59,785 bases of DNA from Clostridia bacterium (GCA_012523575.1 JAAYIF010000056.1:1-59785), one strand, 5' to 3'. Shown: positions 20,480 through 30,053, counted from the first letter of the stretch. A program made the numbers and translations. The notes: generated from the sequence alone by a model not told the origin.

Positions 20480-21772
20480 TTGATCACAAAAAGACCCAGG
20501 GGTACCGAAGATATACTTCCCGGGGAAGTGGAAGTATGGCAGTTTATTGAAAAAACAGCCCGGGATTTATGCCGGGAATATGGATATGGGGAAATTAGGA
20601 CACCTGTTTTTGAGCATACGGAACTTTTTCATAGAGGGGTTGGAGATACAACGGATATTGTTGAAAAGGAAATGTATGATTTTGAAGACAAAGGTGGGAG
20701 GAGTATAACCCTTAGGCCCGAAGGAACTGCTCCGGTGGTCAGGGCCTATCTTGAGAACAAACTTTATACTAAATCTCAGCCCGTAAAACTTTATTACATT
20801 GGGCCCATGTTTAGATATGGAAGACCTCAGGCAGGTCGTCTTAGGCAGTTTCACCAGTTTGGAATTGAAGTTTTTGGTTCAAAGGATCCCGCAGTGGATG
20901 CAGAGGTTATTTCCCTTGCGGCAAATTTTTACAAGCGATTGGGAATTAAATCATTTGATGTTCAAATAAACAGCATTGGGTGTTCTGCTTGTAGGCCTTT
21001 ACTTAAGGAAAAATTGCATGAATATCTTTATTCATACCAAAAAGACCTCTGTAAAACCTGTTTGGGCAGGTTGGATCGAAATCCCTTAAGAATATTTGAC
21101 TGCAAAAGCCAGGTCTGCCAGAAAATAATGGCTTCAGCACCAAAACCTTTGGATTTTTTATGCCAGGAGTGCAGGGAACATTTTGATAAAGTTAGAAATT
21201 ATTTGGATGTTTTAGAGGTGACTTATTCTGTAAATCCAAGGCTGGTTAGGGGATTGGATTATTATACCAATACAGCCTTTGAGTTTTTTGCTGAAGGGAT
21301 AGGAGCCCAGAACTCTATAGGCGGTGGAGGGAGATATGATAACCTTGTGGAGACCTGCGGTGGTCCTCCAACTCCCGGAATAGGTTTTGGTTTGGGTTTA
21401 GAAAGAACTCTTCTGTCCATGAAGAGACAAAAAGTGGAGATACCTTTGGATAAAACCCCGGATATATTTGTTGCGGTGCCCGGAGGGGAAAATAATGATT
21501 TGATGGTAAAGGAAGCAGTAAGGATATTGGCTCTATTACGCAAAAAAGGTTTTTCCGCTGATAAGGATTATATGCAGCGGAGTTTGAAAGCCCAAATGAA
21601 ATATGCAGATAAAAAAGGTTTCAAGTATGCCGTTATCATAGGGCAGGAGGAAATAGACAGAGGCTTTGTGTTGTTACGGAACATGGAAAGCGGTGAGCAA
21701 CGGGAAGTACCCACGGCTGAAATAGCGTCAAAAATAAAAATGCTGATAGAGGGGGAAAAAATTAATGGGTGA
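20480..21772 (+). CDS. hisS: Histidyl-tRNA synthetase
   Basis: A 430-residue class II synthetase. The TTG at 20480 gives the canonical N-terminus [15 protein letters not shown] and has GGGAGGTG upstream; the open frame extends further back only across the promoter. Motif 2 ([24 protein letters not shown]), the histidine-specific [15 protein letters not shown] and motif 3 ([12 protein letters not shown]) are all present. An anticodon-binding domain (about 330-425) follows. The stop overlaps the aspS start by 8 nt, so translation is probably coupled. Confidence 0.97.
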   Translation: MITKRPRGTEDILPGEVEVWQFIEKTARDLCREYGYGEIRTPVFEHTELFHRGVGDTTDIVEKEMYDFEDKGGRSITLRPEGTAPVVRAYLENKLYTKSQPVKLYYIGPMFRYGRPQAGRLRQFHQFGIEVFGSKDPAVDAEVISLAANFYKRLGIKSFDVQINSIGCSACRPLLKEKLHEYLYSYQKDLCKTCLGRLDRNPLRIFDCKSQVCQKIMASAPKPLDFLCQECREHFDKVRNYLDVLEVTYSVNPRLVRGLDYYTNTAFEFFAEGIGAQNSIGGGGRYDNLVETCGGPPTPGIGFGLGLERTLLSMKRQKVEIPLDKTPDIFVAVPGGENNDLMVKEAVRILALLRKKGFSADKDYMQRSLKAQMKYADKKGFKYAVIIGQEEIDRGFVLLRNMESGEQREVPTAEIASKIKMLIEGEKING

Positions 21773-23543
21773 AAGCATGGGTGGACTAAAACGTACAATT
21801 ATGTGCGGCAAACTCAGAAGGGAACATTCAGGCAAAAAAGTAACCCTCATGGGTTGGGTTCACAGAAGAAGGGATCACGGTGGTCTGATCTTTATAGATC
21901 TTAGGGATAGGGAAGGCATTGTGCAGGTTGTTTTCAGTCCCCAAGTAAGCGAAGAAGCTTTTAAAAAAGCCGAGACGGTTCGCAGTGAATTTGTTTTGGC
22001 TGTTGTTGGAGAAGTGAGATTACGGCCGGAAGGGACAATTAATGAAAAGTTAAGCACAGGGGAAGTAGAAGTCTACGCGGATAAAGTAGTAATTCTTAAT
22101 GAAGCCAAAACTCCGCCCTTTGTAATTGACGAATCTGAAGAAGTGGAAGAAGCGGTAAGGCTTAAATATCGTTATCTTGATCTGCGCAGACCTGAACTGC
22201 AGAAAATCATTATTTTAAGGCATAGAATAACCAAAAGTATTAGAGATTATTTAGATAGGGCTGGTTTTTTAGAAATAGAGACTCCAATGCTTACGAGGAG
22301 TACTCCCGAAGGTGCAAGGGATTATCTTGTCCCCAGCAGGGTTCATCCTGGTGAATTTTATGCCCTTCCCCAGTCGCCTCAGTTGTTTAAACAGATTCTA
22401 ATGGTATCCGGATTTGATAGGTATTACCAGATAGTACGTTGCTTTAGGGATGAAGATCTTCGGGCTGATCGTCAGCCAGAATTTACACAATTAGATATGG
22501 AAATGTCCTTTATAACTGAAGAAGATCTCATTGAAGTGGTTGAAGGCCTTATGGCTTATTTATTTAAAGAAAATTTAGGAATTTCTATAGTTGTTCCTTT
22601 TCCCCGTATTACCTATGAAGAGGCTATGGATAAATATGGTACGGATAGACCTGATTTAAGATTTGACCTGGAACTGGTGGATATCAGCGATATAGCAGCG
22701 GATGTCCAGTTTAAGGTCTTTTCTGATACTGTAAAAAAGGGAGGACGGGTCAAAGGCATTAATGCCCGGGGCTGCGGTGGTTATTCCAGAAAGGAAATTG
22801 ATGATCTTACCGAATTTGTAAAGGGATTTGGTGCTAAAGGACTTGCTTGGTTTATCATTACCGAAGAAGGAATAAAATCTCCCATCGCAAAGTTTTTCAC
22901 CCAGGAGCAGCTGGATGAAATAGTTAAAAAATTAAAGGGAGAAAAGGGGGACCTGCTTCTTTTTGTTGCCGATGAGTCCAAAATTGTTGCTGAGTCTTTG
23001 GGAAATTTGAGGCTTGAATTGGCCAAGCGAATGAATTTAATTGAAAAAGATAAATACGACTTTGTTTGGGTAACTGATTTTCCCCTTGTGGAGTACGATG
23101 AAGAAGAAAAGCGCTGGGATTCTAAGCACCATCCCTTTACTTCCCCAAAAGAAGAGGATATCAAATTACTGGAAACGGATCCCTCAAAAGTAAAGGCCAG
23201 GGCTTATGACTTGATTTTAAACGGTATTGAAATTGGTGGGGGAAGTATCAGGATAAGCAACAGGGAATTACAACAGAAAATTTTCGAAATCCTTGGAGTG
23301 AATCTTGAGGAAGCTAGAGAAGAATTTGGGTTTTTACTGGAAGCTTTTGAATACGGTGCTCCTCCCCACGGAGGTATAGCCTTCGGGCTAGATAGATTGG
23401 TGATGCTTATGGCAGGCAGGGATACAATTAGGGACTGCATTGCCTTTCCCAAAACCCAAAGTGCATCATGCCTCATGACCCAGGCACCTTCCGGAGTATC
23501 TGAAAAACAGCTGAAGGAACTGGGGATAAAAATTAAGTCATAA
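21765..23543 (+). CDS. aspS: Aspartyl-tRNA synthetase, bacterial type
   Basis: A 592-residue class II synthetase. The order is N-terminal OB anticodon domain ([24 protein letters not shown]), catalytic core with [13 protein letters not shown] and [18 protein letters not shown] (motif 2), the bacterial GAD insertion (about 290-420), and motif 3 [12 protein letters not shown]. The ATG at 21765 lies 9 nt after GAGGGGG. Whether it is discriminating or also charges tRNA-Asn cannot be judged here. It ends the hisS operon and is followed by the 6S RNA gene. Confidence 0.97.
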   Translation: MGESMGGLKRTIMCGKLRREHSGKKVTLMGWVHRRRDHGGLIFIDLRDREGIVQVVFSPQVSEEAFKKAETVRSEFVLAVVGEVRLRPEGTINEKLSTGEVEVYADKVVILNEAKTPPFVIDESEEVEEAVRLKYRYLDLRRPELQKIIILRHRITKSIRDYLDRAGFLEIETPMLTRSTPEGARDYLVPSRVHPGEFYALPQSPQLFKQILMVSGFDRYYQIVRCFRDEDLRADRQPEFTQLDMEMSFITEEDLIEVVEGLMAYLFKENLGISIVVPFPRITYEEAMDKYGTDRPDLRFDLELVDISDIAADVQFKVFSDTVKKGGRVKGINARGCGGYSRKEIDDLTEFVKGFGAKGLAWFIITEEGIKSPIAKFFTQEQLDEIVKKLKGEKGDLLLFVADESKIVAESLGNLRLELAKRMNLIEKDKYDFVWVTDFPLVEYDEEEKRWDSKHHPFTSPKEEDIKLLETDPSKVKARAYDLILNGIEIGGGSIRISNRELQQKIFEILGVNLEEAREEFGFLLEAFEYGAPPHGGIAFGLDRLVMLMAGRDTIRDCIAFPKTQSASCLMTQAPSGVSEKQLKELGIKIKS

Positions 23544-23624
23544 GTAAAAAAGAAAGTTGGCTTATACATTAGCCCATTGCATGTAGTTTACTAAATTTTG
23601 GGTTTTATTCAAGGGTGATTTTAC

Positions 23625-23653
23625 TTGCGGAAAGCATTTATTTGTGTTAATAT
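23625..23653 (+). promoter_or_regulatory. Promoter of the 6S RNA gene
   Basis: A -35-like TTGCGG (23625-23630), a 17-bp spacer and -10 TAATAT (23648-23653), with TGTG just before the -10. The predicted start is close to 23660, where the RNA begins. Confidence 0.55.
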
Positions 23654-23657
23654 AAAT

Positions 23658-23872
23658 TCCGGAAGCAGCGAACCCTAAGCCCTGCGGTGCTCGTGATTAG
23701 CCGTAAGTTTTGAGCCAACACCTATACAAAGGGAGCCTGGTCTCTGGATGTGGCTTGTAAGCCCCGGTAAGGGGAAACAAAAAGCATCCAGGAGGGCACC
23801 CACCTGAGAGATCAGGTTCATAAAACTACGGCGGATCACGGCATTTGTGGGGTTGAAAAGTTCCATAAGTTA
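23658..23872 (+). ncRNA. ssrS: 6S RNA (regulator of sigma-A RNA polymerase)
   Basis: This stretch between aspS and trxA has no credible reading frame and folds as a long rod. GTGAT...GCCGTA.GTTTT pairs with AAAACTACGGC...ATCAC, an apical TGGATG/CATCCA stem closes the far end, and GGAA...ACCC meets GGGGTT...GTTCC at the base. The large central bulge region around CCCTAAGCCCTGCGGTGCTCG is characteristic of Firmicute 6S RNA. The downstream position from aspS matches bsrA of Bacillus. 6S RNA mimics an open promoter and sequesters housekeeping polymerase. The ends are approximate. Confidence 0.82.
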
Positions 23873-23885
23873 CATAAATGAATTT

Positions 23886-23916
23886 AAAAAGCACCTTTAA
23901 AGGGGTGCTTTTTTTA
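23886..23916 (+). terminator. Intrinsic terminator of the 6S RNA gene
   Basis: AAAAAGCACC and GGGGTGCTTTTT form a stem with a TTTAAA loop, followed by a run of T. Confidence 0.88.
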
Positions 23917-24043
23917 TTTGTGTAAACCTTGTATGAATATTTTAATATGATTAGAGAAAGACAATTAAAGGGGTAGATTTTTTAAAAAATTTATAGTAAT
24001 ATTAAAAATAAAATTAAGTATAACTGAAGGGAGGTTGTTTTTA

Positions 24044-24370
24044 ATGTCAGCTGTTATAAATGTAACCGATGATACCTTTGCCCAGGAAGTTAAAGAAGAA
24101 AAAAACATACCCGTTTTGGTAGATTTTTGGGCAGGGTGGTGTGCGCCCTGTAGAATGATTGCGCCGGTTCTGGATGCCATTGCACAGGAATATGAGGGAA
24201 GGTTAAAGGTTTGCAAAGTTGATGTTGATAAAAACTCCAAAACATCCGCCGAATATGGGATAATGAGCATTCCCACATTGGTTATTTTTAAGGACGGAGA
24301 GGAAAAGGAAAGATTAATTGGTGTACAGTCCCAGGAGAATTTAAAAAAGGTAATTGATAATTACTTATAA
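24044..24370 (+). CDS. trxA: Thioredoxin
   Basis: A 108-residue thioredoxin with the redox site WCAPCR near residue 30 in VDFWAGWCAPCRMIAPVLD, and the cis-proline in IMSIPTLVIF. It reduces cytosolic disulfides and feeds ribonucleotide reductase and peroxiredoxins. The ATG at 24044 follows AAGGGAGG by 9 nt. It stands as a single-gene unit between the 6S terminator and its own terminator. Confidence 0.96.
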   Translation: MSAVINVTDDTFAQEVKEEKNIPVLVDFWAGWCAPCRMIAPVLDAIAQEYEGRLKVCKVDVDKNSKTSAEYGIMSIPTLVIFKDGEEKERLIGVQSQENLKKVIDNYL

Positions 24371-24376
24371 TCTTTG

Positions 24377-24407
24377 AAAGGGCCGGAAAACGGCCCTTAA
24401 TTTTTAT
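24377..24407 (+). terminator. Intrinsic terminator after trxA
   Basis: AAGGGCCG pairs with CGGCCCTT across GAAAA (24378-24398), followed by AATTTTTATTT. Confidence 0.88.
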
Positions 24408-24445
24408 TTAAATGTAAAATGATAAGTAAGAGGGGGTGGTGAGTC

Positions 24446-25789
24446 ATGGATTTATTTGATTACAGTATGGAAAAACGTTTAGCAAAGGAAGCTCCCTTGG
24501 CAGTTAGAATGAGGCCCAAAAACCTGGATGAATTCGTTGGACAGGAACACATCATCGGTCCGGGAAAGTTCCTAAGAAGGGCCATCGAAGCAGATCGGTT
24601 GGGTTCTATTATTTTGTACGGTCCTCCCGGTTCCGGAAAGACTGCCCTTGTCCATATTATTGCCAACACTACTTCGGCAAATTTTATTAAGATAAATGCA
24701 GTGACTTCTGGTATTGGGGAGATTAAGGAAATAATTGAGACTGCCAAAAAGGATTTGGGGATGTATGGCAAAAAGACAATTTTGTTTATTGATGAGATAC
24801 ATCGTTTTAACAAGGCGCAGCAGGATGTTTTACTGCCCCATGTGGAAAACGGCATAATCATCTTAATAGGTGCCACCACAGAAAATCCTTATTTTGAAGT
24901 AAACCCGCCCCTTCTTTCCCGGGCAAGGGTTTATAAATTGGAGCGCCTTACCAGGGACGAAATAAAAAAGATTTTGCTGAGGGCTCTTTCAGATAAGGAA
25001 AGGGGTTTGGGCAATGAAAGTATTAAGATTGATGATGAGGTTCTAGATTATCTCAGCGATGTTTCAGGGGGCGATGCAAGGGTTGCCTTAAATGCTATGG
25101 AGCTAGCTGTCCTGACAACGGAAGAGAAGGAATCCGGTGTTAAAGAAATAAGCATTGATATAATTAATGACTGCCTGCAAAAACGTTCCCTTTCCTATGA
25201 TAAAACCGGGGACAACCATTATGATGTAGCTTCTGCCTTTATTAAAAGCATGCGGGGTTCAGATCCCGATGCGGCCCTCCACTGGCTTGCGCGTATGCTG
25301 GAAGCCGGTGAAGATCCAAGGTTTATTTGCAGGAGAATGATAATTTTGGCTTCGGAGGATATAGGACTTGCTGACCCTCAGGCATTAACTATTGCCGTTT
25401 CTGCTGCCCAGGCGTTGGATTATGTCGGTCTTCCGGAGGCTAGATTTGCCCTTGCCCAGGCTGCTGTATACCTATCCTGTGCCCCCAAAAGTAATTCCGT
25501 AAAGAAAGCAGTGGAAAAGGCCCTTTATGATGTAAGGAAAAAAGACATAGGAACCGTTCCTATTCATTTAAGGGATGCCAGCTATAGTGGTGCTAAAAAG
25601 CTTGGCCATGGAAAGGGATATCTCTATCCCCATGATTTTCCGGGAAATTTCGTAGAGCAGGAATATTTACCCGAGCCTCTGCGGGACAGTCGGTATTATT
25701 ATCCAGGGGATAATGGCATGGAAAGGGTTTTTAGAAGCAGAATAATAAAAATGAAGGAAAAAAATAAAAGCCAGAATAATCCCAGGTAA
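24446..25789 (+). CDS. rarA: Replication-associated recombination protein RarA (MgsA)
   Basis: A 447-residue AAA+ ATPase related to clamp-loader subunits, acting at stalled forks. It shows MRPKNLDEFVGQEHI, Walker A LYGPPGSGKTALVH (about 59-72), Walker [12 protein letters not shown] and sensor-1 GATTENPYFEV. The C-terminal tetramerisation region has DPDAALHWLARMLEAGEDPRFICRRM and HLRDASYSG. The ATG lies after GGGGGTGGTGAG. It ends 15 nt before the promoter of the iron-sulfur operon. Confidence 0.96.
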   Translation: MDLFDYSMEKRLAKEAPLAVRMRPKNLDEFVGQEHIIGPGKFLRRAIEADRLGSIILYGPPGSGKTALVHIIANTTSANFIKINAVTSGIGEIKEIIETAKKDLGMYGKKTILFIDEIHRFNKAQQDVLLPHVENGIIILIGATTENPYFEVNPPLLSRARVYKLERLTRDEIKKILLRALSDKERGLGNESIKIDDEVLDYLSDVSGGDARVALNAMELAVLTTEEKESGVKEISIDIINDCLQKRSLSYDKTGDNHYDVASAFIKSMRGSDPDAALHWLARMLEAGEDPRFICRRMIILASEDIGLADPQALTIAVSAAQALDYVGLPEARFALAQAAVYLSCAPKSNSVKKAVEKALYDVRKKDIGTVPIHLRDASYSGAKKLGHGKGYLYPHDFPGNFVEQEYLPEPLRDSRYYYPGDNGMERVFRSRIIKMKEKNKSQNNPR

Positions 25790-25803
25790 GTTAATAGACA
25801 TTG

Positions 25804-25833
25804 TTGACATAAATTTATTTGTTCTGGTACAAT
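25804..25833 (+). promoter_or_regulatory. Sigma-A promoter of the rrf2-iscS-iscU-mnmA operon
   Basis: -35 TTGACA (25804-25809), an 18-bp spacer and -10 TACAAT (25828-25833). The first gene encodes an Rrf2 regulator, so autoregulation here is likely, but no operator could be defined with confidence. Confidence 0.72.
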
Positions 25834-25880
25834 GAGAAAAGCCTAGAAAATTACTTGGGATTTGTGAGGTGAAGGGATAT

Positions 25881-26330
25881 TTGAAATTTACAACAAAAAG
25901 TGAATACGGCCTTAAAGCAACAATGGATCTGGCTGAGAATTTTGGAAGGGGACCTAGAACCATTCGCAGTATTGCAGAGAATCAGGGGATACCGGAGAAT
26001 TATTTGGAGCAGCTCCTTTCTACCTTACGCAGGGCCGGTTTGGTAAAAAGTATTCGGGGAGCCCAGGGGGGATATATGCTTGCTGGCAGTCCTAAAGAAA
26101 TCACCATAGGGGAAATCATAAGAACTTTGGAAGGGTCCGTTGCTCCTAAAAATTGTGTAGATGATGAAAATCCCGAAGTATGTGAACGTGCGGAAAGTTG
26201 TGTAACAAGAATGGTATGGGAAAGACTGAAGGACAGCATAAATGAAGTACTTGATTCCATTACCCTTTATGATTTATGCGAAGAAGCCAAAAAAATGTGT
26301 TCGGCCAATAGTTTCATGTACTACATTTAG
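25881..26330 (+). CDS. Rrf2-family transcriptional regulator (IscR-like)
   Basis: A 149-residue winged-helix regulator. The TTG at 25881 gives the typical start MKFTTKSEYGLKAT and has GAGGTG about 9 nt upstream; a GTG four codons earlier is the alternative. The wing region includes LVKSIRGAQGGYML. Three cysteines in CVDDENPEVCERAESC (Cys-x8-Cys-x5-Cys, about 93-108) match the cluster ligands of IscR-type proteins. It heads iscS-iscU-mnmA, so it probably senses [2Fe-2S] cluster status and controls this operon. CymR-type cysteine regulators usually lack such Cys. Confidence 0.88.
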   Translation: MKFTTKSEYGLKATMDLAENFGRGPRTIRSIAENQGIPENYLEQLLSTLRRAGLVKSIRGAQGGYMLAGSPKEITIGEIIRTLEGSVAPKNCVDDENPEVCERAESCVTRMVWERLKDSINEVLDSITLYDLCEEAKKMCSANSFMYYI

Positions 26331-26347
26331 TTAAGAGGTGAGAAGAT

Positions 26348-27508
26348 TTGAAAAGAGTTTACCTGGATCATAGTGCCACCACACCTGTAAGACCTGAAGT
26401 GGTTGAGGAAATGATGAAATATTTAACTGATAATTGGGGCAATCCTTCAAGTGTGTACAGCAGGGGAAGGGAAGCCAGAAAAGGAATTGATGAAGCCAGG
26501 GAAAAAATTGCTCACCTTTTAGGAGCAAATCCCCAGGAAATAATTTTTACCAGCGGTGGAACGGAAGCGGACAATTATGCTGTAATGGGAGCAGCCTTTG
26601 CTAACCAAAAAAAAGGAAAACATATTATCACAACCAGTATTGAACATCATGCCGTGCTGGATACGTGCAAATTTCTTGAAAGGCAGGGTTTTGAGGTCAC
26701 TTTTCTTCCTGTAACACCCGAAGGAATAGTTAGAGTAGAAGATTTTGAAAGAGCCCTAAGGCAGGATACCATTCTTGTTTCCGTTATGCATGTGAATAAT
26801 GAGGTGGGAACCATACAGCCCGTGGAGGAGATAGGCAGAGTCTGCAGAGAAAAGGGAATTATATTTCATGTGGATGCAGTTCAAAGCTTTGGGAAAATCC
26901 CGGTAAATGTTGATGAACTCAATGCTGATTTGCTTTCTATTTCTGCCCATAAAATCTACGGGCCGAAAGGTGTAGGTTGCCTCTATATTCGTAAGGGAAC
27001 AAAAGTTCAGAAACTTTTTTATGGAGGAGCTCAGGAGCGTAGAAGACGTCCTGGTACGGAAAATGTGGCCGGTATTGTGGGCTTTGGTAAAGCAGCTGAA
27101 TTGGCCATTAAAGAAATGGGCGAAGAGACTGAAAAACTCACAAAATTAAGGGATAAATTAATTGCAGGTTTACAGGAAAAAATAAGCGATATTAAATTAA
27201 ATGGTGACCCTGTCCAGAGAATATGTAATAATGTAAATGTAAGTTTTAAGTACGTTGAAGGGGAATCCCTTCTTTTAAGCCTGGACATGAAAGGCATTGA
27301 AGCCTCTAGCGGTTCAGCATGCACTTCAGGATCATTGGATCCTTCCCATGTATTAACGGCTATGGGCGTTCCTTTTGAATTTATTCATGGTTCAGTGCGT
27401 ATGACCCTGGGCAGAGATAATACAGAAGAAGATATAGATTATGTTCTGGAGGTTTTTCCGGAAATTGTGGATAGGCTGCGTGAAATGTCGCCGCTTTATA
27501 ATAAATAA
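26348..27508 (+). CDS. iscS: Cysteine desulfurase (IscS/NifS type)
   Basis: A 386-residue PLP-dependent desulfurase that moves sulfur from cysteine to scaffold and tRNA-thiolation partners. It shows VYLDHSATTPV at the start, FTSGGTEADNYAV, EHHAVLDTC, the PLP lysine in SAHKIYGPKG (near 205), and the catalytic cysteine in SSGSACTSGS (near 325). The start is TTG 26348 after GAGGTGAGAAGA. The downstream iscU and mnmA genes are its likely clients. Confidence 0.95.
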   Translation: MKRVYLDHSATTPVRPEVVEEMMKYLTDNWGNPSSVYSRGREARKGIDEAREKIAHLLGANPQEIIFTSGGTEADNYAVMGAAFANQKKGKHIITTSIEHHAVLDTCKFLERQGFEVTFLPVTPEGIVRVEDFERALRQDTILVSVMHVNNEVGTIQPVEEIGRVCREKGIIFHVDAVQSFGKIPVNVDELNADLLSISAHKIYGPKGVGCLYIRKGTKVQKLFYGGAQERRRRPGTENVAGIVGFGKAAELAIKEMGEETEKLTKLRDKLIAGLQEKISDIKLNGDPVQRICNNVNVSFKYVEGESLLLSLDMKGIEASSGSACTSGSLDPSHVLTAMGVPFEFIHGSVRMTLGRDNTEEDIDYVLEVFPEIVDRLREMSPLYNK

Positions 27509-27567
27509 AGATTTGCATTGTTGAAAGGAGAAGTATAAAACTGAGAGAGCTAAGGGAGGGTTAAAAT

Positions 27568-27942
27568 ATGTACAGTGAAGTTGTGATGGATCATTTTACC
27601 AATCCTCGAAACGTTGGGGAAATGGAAGATGCCGATGCTGTAGCTGACGTAGGGAATTTGTCTTGCGGAGATACTACGAGAATTTATATAAAAGTGAAGG
27701 ATGATGTTATAGAAGATATTAAATTTAAAACCTTTGGCTGCGGGGCAGCCATAGCTTCCAGCAGTATAGCGACGGAAATGGTTAAGGGAAAGACCCTTGA
27801 TGAGGCTTTAAAAATAACAACCGAAGAAATTGTTGATGCCCTTGGAGGACTTCCCCCGGCTAAAGTGCATTGTTCTGTAATGGCAGCGGATGCAATTAAA
27901 AAAGCCATTGAAAATTACAGGGAGAAAAACAAGGAGGATTGA
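27568..27942 (+). CDS. iscU: Iron-sulfur cluster scaffold IscU/NifU-like
   Basis: A 124-residue scaffold. The three cluster cysteines are in [20 protein letters not shown] and [10 protein letters not shown], with the conserved Asp after the first. It lacks the C-terminal NifU extensions. It builds clusters on sulfur supplied by the upstream desulfurase. The GGGAGG ribosome site precedes ATG 27568. mnmA begins 8 nt after its stop. Confidence 0.95.
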   Translation: MYSEVVMDHFTNPRNVGEMEDADAVADVGNLSCGDTTRIYIKVKDDVIEDIKFKTFGCGAAIASSSIATEMVKGKTLDEALKITTEEIVDALGGLPPAKVHCSVMAADAIKKAIENYREKNKED

Positions 27943-27949
27943 TAAGTGG

Positions 27950-29050
27950 GTGAAACCATTGAGCAGAAAGAGAAATAAAAAGGTGCTCGTGGCAATGAGC
28001 GGAGGAGTAGACAGCTCAGTAGCTGCTGCTTTGCTGAAAGACTGGGGATATGAAGTTGCAGGTGTTACAATGCAAATATGGCCCAGGGAGACTGATGATA
28101 GTGATGAAAATGCCTGCTGTTCTCTTTCTGCTGTGGAAGATGCCCGTCGAGTGGCAGAAATTCTTGATATTCCCCATTACGTTATGAATTTTCGTAGTGA
28201 ATTTGAAAATAAGGTAATTAGAAATTTTATAGAAGAATACCTTCAGGGAAGAACCCCAAATCCCTGTATTGTCTGCAACAGGAGAATAAAATTTGAGACT
28301 TTTCTTTTAAAAGCACGGATGCTGGAATTCGACACCATCGCAACGGGACATTACGCAGTAATAAAATTTGACGGAGAAAGGGAAAGGTTTTTGTTGTATA
28401 AAGCTGAAGATAAAGCTAAAGATCAGTCCTATTTTCTTCATTGCTTAACCCAAGATCAGATGGCCAAAACCATTTTTCCCTTGGGTTCATATACCAAGGA
28501 ACGGGTGCGCGAAATTGCCCGGGAACTGGGACTACCGGTTTCAGAAAAGCCGGAAAGCCAGGAAATTTGTTTTGTCACCGATAACAATTATAGAGGTTTT
28601 ATTCAGGAAAGAGCCGGGTATCAGATCAAACCAGGTCCCTTTTTAGATAAGAAGGGAAATGTTTTGGGACAACACAAAGGTATCCCTTTTTATACCATAG
28701 GTCAAAGAAAAGGGCTTGGGCTTGCATTGGGATATCCCGTATATGTTACGGATATTGATGTGGAGAGAAATGCCGTTATCGTAGGAAAAAAAGAAGATGT
28801 TTTTCATAATGAATTCATTGTCAAAGATAACAATTTTATTCCCTTTGATGAATTAAAAGAAAAAATGCGGGTTAATGTGAAGGTTAGATATAAAACCCGG
28901 GAGGCTTCGGCTACAATATATCCCATGGATAAAGGCAGAGTTAAAGTTATTTTTGACCAACCGCAGTGGGCCATAACCCCGGGACAGGCTGCGGTATATT
29001 ATGACGGTGAAATGGTTGTTGGGGGCGGAACAATAGAAAAGAGGGTTTAA
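27950..29050 (+). CDS. mnmA: tRNA-specific 2-thiouridylase MnmA
   Basis: A 366-residue enzyme that adds sulfur to U34 of tRNA-Lys, -Glu and -Gln. The PP-loop VLVAMSGGVDSSVAAALL is near residue 10. NPCIVCNRRIKF (about 104-115) holds the first catalytic Cys, ATGHYA follows, and ESQEICFVTDN (near 205) carries the second Cys. The GTG at 27950 is preferred, 12 nt after AAGGAGG; the open frame extends into iscU but without a ribosome site. Its sulfur presumably comes from the operon's cysteine desulfurase. Confidence 0.95.
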   Translation: MKPLSRKRNKKVLVAMSGGVDSSVAAALLKDWGYEVAGVTMQIWPRETDDSDENACCSLSAVEDARRVAEILDIPHYVMNFRSEFENKVIRNFIEEYLQGRTPNPCIVCNRRIKFETFLLKARMLEFDTIATGHYAVIKFDGERERFLLYKAEDKAKDQSYFLHCLTQDQMAKTIFPLGSYTKERVREIARELGLPVSEKPESQEICFVTDNNYRGFIQERAGYQIKPGPFLDKKGNVLGQHKGIPFYTIGQRKGLGLALGYPVYVTDIDVERNAVIVGKKEDVFHNEFIVKDNNFIPFDELKEKMRVNVKVRYKTREASATIYPMDKGRVKVIFDQPQWAITPGQAAVYYDGEMVVGGGTIEKRV

Positions 29051-29053
29051 CGA

Positions 29054-29079
29054 AAATGCGTGCGTTGGCACGCATTTAA
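29054..29079 (+). terminator. Hairpin after mnmA (first of a near-duplicate pair)
   Basis: AAATGCGTGC and GCACGCATTT form a 10-bp stem with loop GTTG, four bases after the mnmA stop. The T run is short (ATTTAATTTG). An almost identical stem recurs at 29319. Confidence 0.72.
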
Positions 29080-29090
29080 TTTGTTTACCA

Positions 29091-29282
29091 GGGGTCTCTG
29101 CTGCAGATTTCTCTACTAGCGAACACACGCCGGACATCTCTAAGCGCAGGATTATGGACAAAAACGGGCCGCCCAAAATTCGGCGTCCATGCGAGAGGAT
29201 GGCTGGCGCCAACGTCCTGTCGGGGGCTCCCGGTTTTAAACGGCGTTCATTAAGTCGTTTCGCAAACTGCAGCAGAGACCTG
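29091..29282 (+). repeat. Dispersed structured repeat element, copy A (188 bp core)
   Basis: The core 29093-29280 is bounded by GGTCTCTGCTGCAG and CTGCAGCAGAGACC, a perfect 14-bp inverted repeat. Inside are blocks shared with the copy at 48012: CGGACATCTCT, a GGGC(C/T)GCCC region, GGCTGGCGC, CTCCCGGTTTTAA and GGCGTTC then TTAAGTCGTTTC. Internal pairings such as ATGGAC/GTCCAT are visible. It has no reading frame, and no target duplication was found. It lies between two terminator-like hairpins. Confidence 0.85.
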
Positions 29283-29318
29283 CGTAATCTTTGCTGAAAA
29301 AGTTTTTTTACGTTCCAG

Positions 29319-29344
29319 ATGCGTGCGGAGGCACGCATTTTTTA
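29319..29344 (+). terminator. Intrinsic terminator (second of the pair)
   Basis: ATGCGTGC and GCACGCAT form a stem with loop GGAG, followed by six T. It is the stronger twin of the hairpin at 29054. The 343-nt gap between mnmA and the next gene holds only these hairpins and repeat copy A. Confidence 0.85.
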
Positions 29345-29393
29345 TTGAAATACGGTCAATAATAATAAAAGAATGGGGATAGGGAGGTTTCAT

Positions 29394-29891
29394 TTGTTAA
29401 GGTGTAAAGATATCCTTAATGCAGCGGTTATTGATGCTGACAAAGCCGAGGAATTGGGGAGGGTTAAAGAAATAATTTTTGATCTTAATAACCGAAAAGC
29501 CCTTGCCATAGTTATTTCCCGTAAAAATCAGCCCTTTACGTCATTTTGGATAGATTTTGGATTTATAAAGGAATTCAATGACGTAATTTTATTAAATTCC
29601 AACGCTGATATCATTCCTGTAAGTGAAATTCAGGATGCCAAAAAAAAGCTTAAAGAAGATACGGTTAAAAAGCTTTGGAATGCCAGGGTCGTTGATAATT
29701 TTGGAAAATTGATAGGTACTTTGGAAGACCTATTTTTTGCTGTTCCCGAGGGAAACTTACAGGGAATTGAACTTTCTTTGGGTATTGTCAGCGACCTTTA
29801 TAACGGGCGAAAATTTATATCGGCTGAGGACATCAAAGTTTTGGGGAAGGATGCAGTAATATTAAGGGATAACGATAATTTTGAATTTTAG
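29394..29891 (+). CDS. Tandem PRC-barrel domain protein
   Basis: A 165-residue soluble protein made of two PRC-barrel-like repeats. The first is about residues 1-75 (LGRVKEIIFDLNNRKALAIVIS), the second about 85-160 (NARVVDNFGKLIGTLEDLFF). It resembles YlmC/YmxH-type proteins and the ends of RimM; PRC barrels serve as RNA- or protein-docking modules. The TTG at 29394 follows AGGGAGG by 6 nt. It heads a run of small uncharacterised genes leading to the AI-2E-type transporter. No catalytic residues are evident. Confidence 0.8.
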   Translation: MLRCKDILNAAVIDADKAEELGRVKEIIFDLNNRKALAIVISRKNQPFTSFWIDFGFIKEFNDVILLNSNADIIPVSEIQDAKKKLKEDTVKKLWNARVVDNFGKLIGTLEDLFFAVPEGNLQGIELSLGIVSDLYNGRKFISAEDIKVLGKDAVILRDNDNFEF

Positions 29892-29903
29892 GAAGTGGTA
29901 GCA

Positions 29904-30053
29904 TTGGAAAACTGTCCTTTATGCGGAGGAAAACAGACAGGGAAAGTTGGAAACGATCAGTTTTTTTGTTCAAACTGTTTTGTAGAATTTAATACCCAAA
30001 ATAAAATTTTTGAAATTAATGAAGACGGAACCCTTACGGAATTAACATTTTAG
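29904..30053 (+). CDS. Small zinc-ribbon protein (49 aa)
   Basis: A very short gene. TTG 29904 opens MENCPLCGGKQTGKVGND, followed by FFCSNCFVEF and an acidic tail, ending with TAG at 30051-30053. The two pairs CPLC and CSNC, spaced about 17 residues apart, form a classic treble-clef/zinc-ribbon site. AGGAAGTGG lies just upstream, and the gene starts 12 nt after the PRC-barrel stop, so it is translated in the same operon. Function is unknown; binding to nucleic acid or to another protein is only a guess from the fold. Confidence 0.72.
   Translation: MENCPLCGGKQTGKVGNDQFFCSNCFVEFNTQNKIFEINEDGTLTELTF

Noticed and set aside
23675..23866. 63-codon reverse frame inside the 6S RNA region
   Set aside because: The sequence has the rod-like pairing and the aspS-adjacent position of 6S RNA, and the reverse frame has no ribosome site.
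29093..29280. Retron or OMEGA/HEARO-type RNA with its protein
   Set aside because: No reverse transcriptase, TnpB/IscB-like nuclease or other partner gene lies near either long copy, so only the structured repeat itself is claimed.
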